Below, one piece after another: positions 8,968-17,693 of a DNA stretch of 35,151 nucleotides. Both the position numbers and the translations under genes were made by a program. Each line of letters opens with the position of its first letter. Position 1 is the first letter of the stretch. Under the pieces are notes generated by a model. It had not been told where the DNA came from. It saw nothing but the letters and a program-made list of their open reading frames with translations, and searched no databases. Source of the stretch: Thaumarchaeota archaeon 13_1_40CM_4_38_7 (GTDB lineage: Archaea > Thermoproteota > Nitrososphaeria > Nitrososphaerales > Nitrosopumilaceae); contig MNFB01000074.1 in assembly GCA_001917995.1 (NCBI GenBank), positions 10,277 through 45,427 of the forward strand. Reading direction: 5' to 3'.

Positions 8968-9535
8968 TTTTCATTACCATCCTATGATTGGCATCCTTTT
9001 CCATCTTCGTTATTCTTTTTTTGAGAGAATGCAATTCCTTGTAGACTTCGGTGATGTCATCTCTAGTAGGAAGATTTGCGTTATCTAGTAATACTGATAT
9101 CATATTATTCCAATGCTTTGCAAGTTCAAGTTCAGTTGAAACCATCTTGCCAAAATTTTCCGCAAATTTAGGAGAATCAAATAGATTTGTAAAATTATTT
9201 TCAAATATATCTATCCAGATACGTTTAGAAGCTTCGATATGTTCTGCGTCATTTGGTATCTCTGGCACCTTTTTGTTGAATTGCTTTTGTGCCTCAGTCC
9301 ATGTATCGGTAAGCTGTTTATAATATTCTGCAAGTCTGGTATTAAATTCTACCAGATCATCGTTTGATTCTATTAGTTCGGTTGTAAGTTTTTTCATATT
9401 TGTCCCAAATTTTCGCATTGGGCCTGCGGCTACAAGTGCATATGGCTTACTCATCATAAGGGACAGCAAGTCTGTCCAAAATACAGAGACGTGCTTATAG
9501 TATTCTTGTGCTTTTTTGGTGCCAGAAGTTTGCAT
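8957..9535 (-). CDS. phaE: PHA synthase subunit PhaE-like protein
   Basis: Helical protein immediately upstream of and overlapping phaC by 11 bp; C-terminal LKKRITKMEK coiled coil as in PhaE. Confidence 0.8.
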   Translation of the reverse strand: MQTSGTKKAQEYYKHVSVFWTDLLSLMMSKPYALVAAGPMRKFGTNMKKLTTELIESNDDLVEFNTRLAEYYKQLTDTWTEAQKQFNKKVPEIPNDAEHIEASKRIWIDIFENNFTNLFDSPKFAENFGKMVSTELELAKHWNNMISVLLDNANLPTRDDITEVYKELHSLKKRITKMEKDANHRMVMKNGK

Positions 9536-9635
9536 GTAGAGTACAGTATGATGGATGTCGCATCTTATAGCGCTTACTGACTGTTGTTAGTCTAGATTTA
9601 ACAAAATCATGCTAAGCTCTACTCAATTATAATTT

Positions 9636-9869
9636 ATGAGTAAGATTAATCTATCATTATTTTTTGCCAACAATATGCTCAGATTCAATCATGGTGAGAG
9701 AGTTCGTCTAGCAGAATCAGGTGAGCAACCTGGCAAGATTTACATCATAAAAGATATTAAGAAGATCAGAAAAGGGGGAGTCTTGTATCTATTAAAATCA
9801 CTGGAGGAAGAGTCTGTTTTGCGCCTATACTACGAAAATAAAGAATCCCTCCTTGAAAGAATTTCCTGA
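9636..9869 (+). CDS. Hypothetical protein (77 aa)
   Basis: Coherent ORF: LRFNHGERVRLAESGEQPGKIYIIKDIKKIRKGGVLYLLKSLEEE. Confidence 0.65.
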   Translation: MSKINLSLFFANNMLRFNHGERVRLAESGEQPGKIYIIKDIKKIRKGGVLYLLKSLEEESVLRLYYENKESLLERIS

Positions 9870-9919
9870 TGGTTGCCTGAAAAGCTTATGCAGGGCATGC
9901 TATCTTCAAGAATTATTAA

Positions 9920-11161
9920 ATGTTAATTATCAAATCAATAGCATTCCTATTAATTGTCAACTCCTTTTATCTTCCACAAAATGCCCTTTCCTTTCCAGAA
10001 ACGGCCCAACTTTCCACCACTGGAAGCGATATAAGCTCGACTCCAATCGAGTTTAACAAGAAAGTGTTCAGCTGGACTGACCGTGTATACATCAAAATAG
10101 TTGCACCTGATTTCAATTCAGACCCAAATGTAGTTGACGTAATAGGGCTTACCTCAGATGATAAAGTCACAGTCTCTACAACAGGCCACAGTATCCCGTA
10201 TAAATTAGCCGAGACTGGTGTCAATACTGGGATATTTACAGGATATGTCACTCTTACTGGCGATCCTGCCCAGAAAGGTTCAGTGGGGGTAGATGGCGAA
10301 GGTACAAACCCATCAGGTGTAGAATCATCATGCAATCCAATATGTGGTCCTACAGATGGTTTTCTTCCAAGTACAGGCAATGATGGAATAACAGTATCCT
10401 TTGAATATTCACGTGATAGAACTCTCACCGGTTCTGCATTTATTAGGTGGAGTCAAGGGGACATAAAATGGCTTCAGTCAAACTATCCGACAAATGGTAA
10501 TGGAATAGTACAGATAAGTGATCAAGACATGAATCTTAATCCAAAGGCAATAGACAAATTTGAAACCAATGTTTGGTCTGACTCTGATTCTGGTGGAATT
10601 AAACTTACCATGACAGAGACGGGGGAATCAAGTGGAGTCTTTCAAGGAACAGTCTATTTTGCGACTAATTTCCAGTCCTCTGGAAATAGACTACACGTTT
10701 CCAATGACGATACAGTGAGAGCAGAATACATCGACAGAACATTACCCTATCCTCATTCACCATCTGATCAGTTACGCATACTAACCACTACCACAGCAGG
10801 TTCTAGCCTTCCTCCTTTAGAAAAGGCGCCAGCAAGCAACCTAAGAATATTAGATTCCAATGGAAATGTTCTTGACAAAGTTTTAGTAAATCAACAAGTC
10901 CAACTTGCTTCAGACATAGCTAACAAACAAAACATAGATCAACCCTTTGCCTACCTCGTACAAATACAGGACAACAATGGCATAACTCTATCTTTATCTT
11001 GGATTACTGGCACTTTGTCCGCCAACCAAAACCTAAGCCTTAGTGAGTCTTGGATGCCAAAAACCTCTGGAGCATACACAGCCCAAATCTTCGTCTGGCA
11101 AAGCATAGTAAATCCAGGTGCGCTTTCTCCTCCACTAGTTCTACAAATACCGGTTACATAA
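9920..11161 (+). CDS. Secreted beta-sandwich surface protein (CxxxCGPTDGFL family, long form)
   Basis: Signal peptide; VAPDFNSDPNVVDVIG...VTVSTTGHSIPYKLAETGVNTGIFTGYVTLTG...CNPICGPTDGFL; paralogous to 29744-30286. Confidence 0.85.
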   Translation: MLIIKSIAFLLIVNSFYLPQNALSFPETAQLSTTGSDISSTPIEFNKKVFSWTDRVYIKIVAPDFNSDPNVVDVIGLTSDDKVTVSTTGHSIPYKLAETGVNTGIFTGYVTLTGDPAQKGSVGVDGEGTNPSGVESSCNPICGPTDGFLPSTGNDGITVSFEYSRDRTLTGSAFIRWSQGDIKWLQSNYPTNGNGIVQISDQDMNLNPKAIDKFETNVWSDSDSGGIKLTMTETGESSGVFQGTVYFATNFQSSGNRLHVSNDDTVRAEYIDRTLPYPHSPSDQLRILTTTTAGSSLPPLEKAPASNLRILDSNGNVLDKVLVNQQVQLASDIANKQNIDQPFAYLVQIQDNNGITLSLSWITGTLSANQNLSLSESWMPKTSGAYTAQIFVWQSIVNPGALSPPLVLQIPVT

Positions 11162-11235
11162 TTTCGCTCAGACACGTTATTGAAACTTCATTCCTGTGTC
11201 CAAATACATCCTTTAATCTAAAATCGAAAAAGATG

Positions 11236-13062
11236 CTAATCCTCTTCGTTATGCTGGCCTTTTTTATTATCTTCTGACTTGCCTTTTTGCTTCTTGAGGT
11301 CGTTTTTAATGTTTTTCATTTCTTTTTTGGTATTACCAGTGCTGTTGCCAAATGGTTTACCCTCTTTTAAGTTGGCAGTACTGTTTTGAGAATGTTTGGT
11401 TTCTTTTTCAGATTGTTCATTCTCTTCAGATTGTTTGATCTCTTTTTGAAGATCATGCACTATGCTTGTAGCATTTACTAGTTTTATCTTTTCATCTTGT
11501 ATTTGCAACTCGAATTGTTCTCTTATTTGTTTAAATTTATCTTGTAGTTGTTTTCGTGATTCCTTGTACTTTTCCCTGAGTTCCTTTATCTTTGCCTTGC
11601 ATTCATCATGTGTTTGCTTCCTGTCATCTGGAGAAGCATTTTTCATTTCGGTATGACATTCATGTATCGCATTGAGTATCTCTGCTCTTTGCTGTTTTAA
11701 AAGCGCGTTACGTTTGTGAACAAAATCAGAAATCAATTGTCCCAAATTGGAAAACGTGGTTGTTGCATTGGTATTGTTACCAGAAGTTCCTGGTGATGAG
11801 ACGCTAGTTGAGCTCATAGTTATTCCAGATACGAAACTGGAAAAGGCACCAAGACCGGCGCTGTTCCATGCCGCTAGTCTGTATGTTTCCTTATGGTTTG
11901 GCAACAGGTTTGTATTAGTAAAGATGGTTTGGTTGGTAAGTGTATTGCTTACAATAATTGTTCCGTTTCTTTGAATCAAATATCCGGTTATTTTGGAATC
12001 CCCACTATTAGATGGCGAGTGCCAAGTTAGTTTCAGTGTGGAATTTGAGATGGTAGTTACATGTAATCCAGTAGGTGCGCTTGGAACATGAGTTTGGAGT
12101 GAGGAGTTGGTAATTGCGACAACTTCAGGTGATGGCAAACCAGTACCGATAGCGTTGACTGCATCTACTCTGTACAGATAACATGTGTTAGCTGTAAGGC
12201 CAGTATCTGAATATGTGCTTGAATTGCCGGTATTAGCCAATGTGATGAAGCTGCCCGTACAAGCAGTTTTTCTTTCGATCTTATATCCCGTGATTGGAGT
12301 TCCACCGTTATTGCTAGGTGCACTCCAAGTAAGATTAATTTGAGATGAAGAAATTGTTGCTGCTGCAAGTTTTGCAGGGGCAGAAGGCACAGAAAGCGTT
12401 GTTGCAGTTGCGTTATGTGTTGATGAAGAACCAATGCCTATAGCGTTGACTGCTTCCACATTATATTGATAACATGTGTTGGCAGAAAGCCCCGTATCTG
12501 AGTACATAGTACTTGCATTTGCAGTATTAGTTATTGTGGTAGGGTTTCCAGCACACAAACTTTTTAGAATTTTGTAACTCGTGATTGGAGTTCCACCGTT
12601 ATTGCTAGGTGTAGCCCAGCTAAGATTGATCTGTGACGATGATACTGCTGTTGCCAGTAGGTTTGTTGGCGCTGAAGGTACAGAAAGTGTTGTTGCAGTT
12701 GCATTATTTGACGGACTACTTACACCAACAGAATTTATCGCGTGAACACGGAATTGATAGCATGTTGCATTAGTCAGCCCGGTACTCAAGAAACTTGTTG
12801 CGGTAGTATTTACTAAGAAATTAAAAAAACCTGAGCAGGAAGGCCTCATTTCAATTTTATATCCACTAACTCCATCTTGGGTGGCATTAATTGGGGCGGT
12901 CCACATTAGGAAAATTTTGGTACCGGATACGGCGGTAGCATTAAGTGCGGTTGGAGGTAATGGGGTTGTTTGGGTCGTAGCAAAAGCAGATAAAACTCCA
13001 ATCGGAGAAACTAGCGAGCCCAAAAGAAGAATCAATACAAGCGATATCCCTAATGTCTTCAC
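11236..13062 (-). CDS. Secreted fibronectin type III repeat protein with charged coiled-coil C-terminus
   Basis: Four FN3-like repeats (VPSAPTNLLATAVSSSQINLSWATPSNNGGTPITSYKI... etc.) and Lys/Glu-rich C-terminus. Confidence 0.9.
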   Translation of the reverse strand: MKTLGISLVLILLLGSLVSPIGVLSAFATTQTTPLPPTALNATAVSGTKIFLMWTAPINATQDGVSGYKIEMRPSCSGFFNFLVNTTATSFLSTGLTNATCYQFRVHAINSVGVSSPSNNATATTLSVPSAPTNLLATAVSSSQINLSWATPSNNGGTPITSYKILKSLCAGNPTTITNTANASTMYSDTGLSANTCYQYNVEAVNAIGIGSSSTHNATATTLSVPSAPAKLAAATISSSQINLTWSAPSNNGGTPITGYKIERKTACTGSFITLANTGNSSTYSDTGLTANTCYLYRVDAVNAIGTGLPSPEVVAITNSSLQTHVPSAPTGLHVTTISNSTLKLTWHSPSNSGDSKITGYLIQRNGTIIVSNTLTNQTIFTNTNLLPNHKETYRLAAWNSAGLGAFSSFVSGITMSSTSVSSPGTSGNNTNATTTFSNLGQLISDFVHKRNALLKQQRAEILNAIHECHTEMKNASPDDRKQTHDECKAKIKELREKYKESRKQLQDKFKQIREQFELQIQDEKIKLVNATSIVHDLQKEIKQSEENEQSEKETKHSQNSTANLKEGKPFGNSTGNTKKEMKNIKNDLKKQKGKSEDNKKGQHNEED

Positions 13063-13194
13063 GATCCAAGTTTCAACTATTCTCGCTTATAATTATCTGG
13101 CAGAATTGATCAGTAGAATTTCTACGCAAATTTAAAGTATAGAATCGTATTTCCCGCCTCTCGGCACGAAGAAACCTACATTTTGATTATTATT

Positions 13195-13656
13195 CTAAGC
13201 AAAAGACCAAGCAGAGTAAAACTTTGGGTTGATTTCAAGTACCGCCTCGTTGCCTTGCATTATTTCATTGATAATCCATTTAGCCAAATCATTTTCCAAG
13301 TTACCCATATACTTTGTAATTATTTTTTCTGCGATTTTAACGTTGTAGTTAATGTCTTCAAGTGACTTGACAGTACCTTTTCCTTTGACACCTTTGTATG
13401 GGAATGACTCGTCATCAATGGAAAAATAGACAAGTTTTTGTCGTAATGAATTCTTTGCTTTCTTGGATTTTTTCGATGTCGCAACATAAATTCTATCATT
13501 TTCAAAAATGTACCATATGGGATGAATGTTTGGTTCGCCCTTTTCATCAATTGTACCTAATTGCAGATTTAGTTTTGACCTAGCAAGAAAATCCCTCACT
13601 TGTTGTTCGCTTAGCGATTTGCCAAGGCCTGGCATTGCATTTACAATTTTCATCAT
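13195..13656 (-). CDS. Pyridoxamine 5'-phosphate oxidase-like / F420-dependent family protein
   Basis: LNLQLGTIDEKGEPNIHPIWYIFENDRIYVATSKKSKKAKNSL... split-barrel flavin-binding pattern. Confidence 0.8.
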   Translation of the reverse strand: MMKIVNAMPGLGKSLSEQQVRDFLARSKLNLQLGTIDEKGEPNIHPIWYIFENDRIYVATSKKSKKAKNSLRQKLVYFSIDDESFPYKGVKGKGTVKSLEDINYNVKIAEKIITKYMGNLENDLAKWIINEIMQGNEAVLEINPKFYSAWSFA

Positions 13657-13689
13657 AACAATATCAGCACGATCATTTAAAACGGTTTA

Positions 13690-14862
13690 TCATGACTTTA
13701 CTTCGGCAAGTCCTACTATGGCTCTTGGAAAGACATCTTTTCGTTGTTCGCTAGGTTTCAAATATTGTTCATAACCTGTGACAGGCTGCAACGATTTTTC
13801 ATCCATGATTTTGTAATTTGATATTCTTGCTTTTCTGAATATTTGTTCTAAATCATCTTTTGAGAACCATTTTGAATAAACACCTTTCTTTGTCCTAACG
13901 ATAGAATTTTCTTCATCTTGTTTTGAATTTATTATTTCGCCAACAGTTTGTTTTACTTCTCTTCCATAGAAGGTGCGTAACCCAAAATCTTTGAAGCGTT
14001 TCTTATTAAACACTGAAATTATTATCGTCCCATGTGGTAAAGCCAATCGCTTCATCGATTCTAATAGTTGTACTTGTAAATCCATGTTTTCTTGATTGCC
14101 TAACGTTTGAAAGGTGCACACTATTACCTTGTGAATTCGGTCAAGACCTTTGTGGTTGAGATGAAAGTTCTGCGCTATACCAGTTATTGGGAATATTCTT
14201 TCATAGAGATACTGTTCAAGTCCATATTTCTTCATCAATCTAATAGAATGGGAGATCATTTCTTCAGAATAATCAATTCCAATTACATACCGTAGATTCT
14301 TGTCATACATGTCATCATATCGGTATAGGACATCAGTCTCTGAATTTTTTTTCAATTCTCTACAAGAGTTAACGCTCATCTTAGACCCCAGTAATATCAG
14401 AAAACGTCCTGGACCAGATCCTGCGTCTATGAAAGCTACTTCTTTATTCTTTAAGAGACTGTTTAGATAATTTACTATGAAAATGTCTTCAAATCGTTCA
14501 TACGCACGAGCAGACCATGCAGCCTGTGTAGGATGAACTACGTTTCTGAAATATTGTTTTGCCATAGACTTGCTAGCTAATATGCCCTTGACTAGGTCTT
14601 GTTCATTTTTGGATAGTTTGCTTAAGTGAAGTCCATCCTTAATCTTTCGTGCTAAGATTCCTTTAGTACAAATTTCTTCTCTTATTTTGGATGGCAAGAG
14701 ATTCAGGTAGCCATTTTTAAATGAATAAATTGAATTACAGTTAATACATTGAAGATCTATTTCATTGTGTTCTTGTGATTTTCCGTTTCTGAATTTTAAA
14801 GACGAGCCACACGTAGAACAGTTTGCTATGGATAAGTTTTTGTGAATCAGTGTTGACATCAT
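13690..14862 (-). CDS. SAM-dependent methyltransferase with N-terminal zinc ribbon
   Basis: CSTCGSSLKF...CINCNSIY zinc ribbon; AFIDAGSGPGRFLILL motif I; VIGIDYSEEMI motif. Confidence 0.85.
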   Translation of the reverse strand: MMSTLIHKNLSIANCSTCGSSLKFRNGKSQEHNEIDLQCINCNSIYSFKNGYLNLLPSKIREEICTKGILARKIKDGLHLSKLSKNEQDLVKGILASKSMAKQYFRNVVHPTQAAWSARAYERFEDIFIVNYLNSLLKNKEVAFIDAGSGPGRFLILLGSKMSVNSCRELKKNSETDVLYRYDDMYDKNLRYVIGIDYSEEMISHSIRLMKKYGLEQYLYERIFPITGIAQNFHLNHKGLDRIHKVIVCTFQTLGNQENMDLQVQLLESMKRLALPHGTIIISVFNKKRFKDFGLRTFYGREVKQTVGEIINSKQDEENSIVRTKKGVYSKWFSKDDLEQIFRKARISNYKIMDEKSLQPVTGYEQYLKPSEQRKDVFPRAIVGLAEVKS

Positions 14863-15653
14863 TTCCTGTCCTGACTAACTACATCTTCATCGAATTGTTC
14901 ACTATTCTTTTTCTTGGTTACTTTTTGTTTTGAAGCACCTTCTTCCTTTATGTATGCATCATATGCCCGGTAAACATTTCTAATACACCTCAGATAGTTT
15001 TCAAAGTCTGGTAACTTTATTGGATCATAGAAATAATTTGAGTGTACTTTGGTAAATGTATTTTTTGAGATTCCTACTCCTTCAAGTATGTGTATAGGCT
15101 TACTATCTACTGAATGAACCCATCCAAGAGATCTAATCTTTTCTATCATCTCTTCAAATGTGGTAGCCTCATTGGTAACTATTCGTAAAATAAAATCGTA
15201 GTTTTGTCCTTCTCCCTGTACAAGATCTATTGCAGTTACAATTCCGTATTGTCTGCTTATCTCAACTAAATTGCTATACATCTCAGAATAAGGAATTACA
15301 CGACGTTCAAATAGTGGATTTTGAGTTTTTATGAAAGTATACCACTGATTATCAAACAATTTGCTTGGGTCTACTAGTATCCATTTTATCTTGTCATCCT
15401 TTTTGCTGTCTTCTGTGTTGTTATGTTCTAGTATAACGCCTTTTTTTACAAGTTCATCTATCCTGTTTTTGACATTCTCTCTGGAAAGAACATAGCCATG
15501 TTCCTCAAGATCTTTATTTGCAGTGTCTGGCGTTGCCCCGCTCTGCAACGCATGAAGAATGAGTAGATCTAGTGGGCTAATTCCATTCTTCGTCAGATTT
15601 TTTATAGGTACAACATTGTCAGGACTGTCTGTTCCTCTTCCTACCATACTCAT
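14859..15653 (-). CDS. Winged-helix, Lrp-like regulator-type protein
   Basis: LLILHALQSGATPDTANKDLEEHGYVLSRENVKNRIDELVKKGVI HTH pattern; 4-bp overlap with downstream methyltransferase. Confidence 0.65.
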   Translation of the reverse strand: MSMVGRGTDSPDNVVPIKNLTKNGISPLDLLILHALQSGATPDTANKDLEEHGYVLSRENVKNRIDELVKKGVILEHNNTEDSKKDDKIKWILVDPSKLFDNQWYTFIKTQNPLFERRVIPYSEMYSNLVEISRQYGIVTAIDLVQGEGQNYDFILRIVTNEATTFEEMIEKIRSLGWVHSVDSKPIHILEGVGISKNTFTKVHSNYFYDPIKLPDFENYLRCIRNVYRAYDAYIKEEGASKQKVTKKKNSEQFDEDVVSQDRK

Positions 15654-15808
15654 AAGCAGCCATCTGTTGTTAAAAATATTTACGACGAATTTGTCACAGA
15701 AATGTTGAAAATCACTGTTTTGTACTTGAGTTGGCCCTTGTAAGTGTATAACGTTTTTGTCGCAAAAACAGCTTGAAATGATTTATAATTTTTAATCATA
15801 CTTGAGAC

Positions 15809-16039
15809 ATGGCTTACATACCAAAAGTCGAAAGGATTGAGGAATCTCAGTGCAGTGTTTGCTCACACATCTGTGCCAGACTATGTGTGACATGTGGAAC
15901 TGCATTTTGCAACAAGCATCTGCTATCACATGCAAGCTTGCACAAACAAGCATACCATGAGATTGTGCGAACAATACTTAGGGATGGGCTTACCGATGTT
16001 GCAAAGCATCTCGTTTCCTTTACACTAACAACTGTGTGA
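15809..16039 (+). CDS. Small treble-clef/B-box-like zinc-finger protein (76 aa)
   Basis: CSVCSHICARLCVTCGTAFCNKHLLSHASLHKQAYHE: multiple CxxC and CxxH pairs; TATA-like element tttataattttt about 25 bp upstream. Confidence 0.75.
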   Translation: MAYIPKVERIEESQCSVCSHICARLCVTCGTAFCNKHLLSHASLHKQAYHEIVRTILRDGLTDVAKHLVSFTLTTV

Positions 16040-16045
16040 TACGAG

Positions 16046-16104
16046 GATATCCCCTGAAGAGTCCGTGAGATCCGGACGAAACAACTCAAAGTTGTCGGGA
16101 GAAC
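16046..16104 (+). ncRNA. Hammerhead ribozyme, type I topology (stem I open)
   Basis: Stem I UCCC(16050-53)/GGGA(16097-100); core CUGAAGA 16054-60; stem II GUCCG(61-65)-UGAGAUC-CGGAC(73-77); GAA 78-80; stem III ACAAC(81-85)-UCAAA-GUUGU(91-95); H17=C16096 giving a GUC cleavage triplet. Confidence 0.9.
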
Positions 16105-16114
16105 AAGGAGGTGA
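16105..16114 (+). promoter_or_regulatory. Strong Shine-Dalgarno AAGGAGGTGA
   Basis: Near-perfect complement of the anti-SD, 10 nt before ATG 16125 and 8 nt after the predicted ribozyme cleavage site. Confidence 0.8.
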
Positions 16115-16124
16115 AATGTGAAAG

Positions 16125-16781
16125 ATGAACGAAAAAATACCAAAAAGAGAATGGCAATCTAACTACAGTAAGAATGCTAAAGACAAGACTCAGCTTCTTC
16201 TTGCTGCAAGTGCTCTAGCATCGCTGCTTGTTGTAAGTAGCCTAGGATTTGCTTGGGCAGAGACAGATAATTCAGATGTCACAATAAAGGCAAGTGATGA
16301 CATAAAGAACAACCCAACTGCAATGAAAATACTCAAAAACATAGAATTGTTCAAGAAAAGCTATGCTGCATTACAGCAGAGGCAACAGCTTCTAGATCAG
16401 CAACAAAAGTTCATAGAAGAACAACGCCGTATTGCAAACCAATACTTGCAAATTGATCTTGCTGGCATGAATAACTTGAACAATCAAAATCTGCCAAGAA
16501 ATGCATATGCAACATTCGTATCAAAAGTGGATAACTCTACACAAGGCCTCTTCTGGGACCAGTTTGGTTTCATGGAAGACAAGCTGAGCAAGGCAAATCA
16601 AGCAAAGAACAATGTTCTCAAAAATGGAGGTAGTGTGAAAGAAGCTTGGCAAGCATACAATGACGCACTTGCAATGCACAAGAGCGATCTTGTAAGTGTT
16701 AACAAGAACTTGAATGTCAAGTATCACTTTGCGGATGCAAAGACACAGAACCTATTCAACAAGTACGGAAGGGTTCAGTAA
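16125..16781 (+). CDS. Secreted/anchored coiled-coil hypothetical protein
   Basis: TM/signal segment LLLAASALASLLVVSSLGFAWA followed by Gln-rich helical region. Confidence 0.85.
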   Translation: MNEKIPKREWQSNYSKNAKDKTQLLLAASALASLLVVSSLGFAWAETDNSDVTIKASDDIKNNPTAMKILKNIELFKKSYAALQQRQQLLDQQQKFIEEQRRIANQYLQIDLAGMNNLNNQNLPRNAYATFVSKVDNSTQGLFWDQFGFMEDKLSKANQAKNNVLKNGGSVKEAWQAYNDALAMHKSDLVSVNKNLNVKYHFADAKTQNLFNKYGRVQ

Positions 16782-16897
16782 CACAAACATAAATCCCAAA
16801 TTTATTTTCAAAAATTTCTATCTATTAGAAATTATGGCCTAATGGTTATAAAACTAGCACTATTAGAACTAAAAAATAAAATGAGGGTTTGGGAATA

Positions 16898-17566
16898 TTA
16901 CCTAGCTGCTGCAGTTACTTCTATTGGCGATCCTGACTGACCGGCATAGAGAGCTATACTGACTGGTGAACTTGCGTCCAGAGATGTCAGTAGATTTTGT
17001 TGTACCTTGAAGTAGACAATTCCCCTTTGCCCAGGATATAGAGATACTGGACCATTTTGCGAAGTCAAGCAAAGAGTTGGATTCTGTGAGACTGATCCTA
17101 ACTGCATGATGAGTTTTCCAGAAGTATTCGTACATCCATTAGGTGCTGCTACACCTACTGCTGTGCCATTATTCAGTTCTCCATTAGGTGAGTTGGGTGA
17201 GACTTTCATCGATGTGTAGTTTAGCGCCCATTGGAGGTTACTTACAGTCACCCTAGTTTGATTGGTATCAGCATACCAGTTTTGAAATGGCACTGCTTGG
17301 CCGTGAACCGTTAATTGATCAACTGACAATATTTTGTCGCCACTGTTTCTGAAATCTGCTGCGCCCCATGCCCAACCGGAACTGCCTGTTTTATCTATCC
17401 ACAACTGGATTCCTGTGGTGGTAAGTGCTTGGTTATTTGCTTTATTCTGGAAAGTGCTTGTACCATATAGAACAACACCTGTTGCAAGTACAACAGATGC
17501 CACTACAATAATCATAGTGGTAAGTACAGTGCTAATTGCTTTCCTTTTGTGCATCTTTCTTAACAT
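16898..17566 (-). CDS. Archaeal type IV pilin/archaellin-like protein
   Basis: Class III signal peptide-like MHKRKAISTVLTTMIIVVASVVLATGVVLYGTS followed by beta-rich domain. Confidence 0.85.
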   Translation of the reverse strand: MLRKMHKRKAISTVLTTMIIVVASVVLATGVVLYGTSTFQNKANNQALTTTGIQLWIDKTGSSGWAWGAADFRNSGDKILSVDQLTVHGQAVPFQNWYADTNQTRVTVSNLQWALNYTSMKVSPNSPNGELNNGTAVGVAAPNGCTNTSGKLIMQLGSVSQNPTLCLTSQNGPVSLYPGQRGIVYFKVQQNLLTSLDASSPVSIALYAGQSGSPIEVTAAAR

Positions 17567-17693
17567 TAATTTTCAATAAAGAAATAAGCTTATCATTGTA
17601 AGTATGTACTTACATTGTACGGCCAAAGGTAAAGTAGTCCACCCAAAGATGGAAATGACCAAACACGTTTTTAGGAATTTTCGCATGTATGTG

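Noticed and set aside
9853-10056. Plus-strand ORF 9853-10056 overlapping the start of the 9920 secreted protein
   Set aside because: Out of frame with a clear signal-peptide-bearing gene; no protein-like features.
11236-13062. FN3 DNA repeats considered as CRISPR-like or satellite repeat
   Set aside because: Repeats are coding, 291 bp apart and diverged elsewhere; no CRISPR array or cas genes seen in the window.
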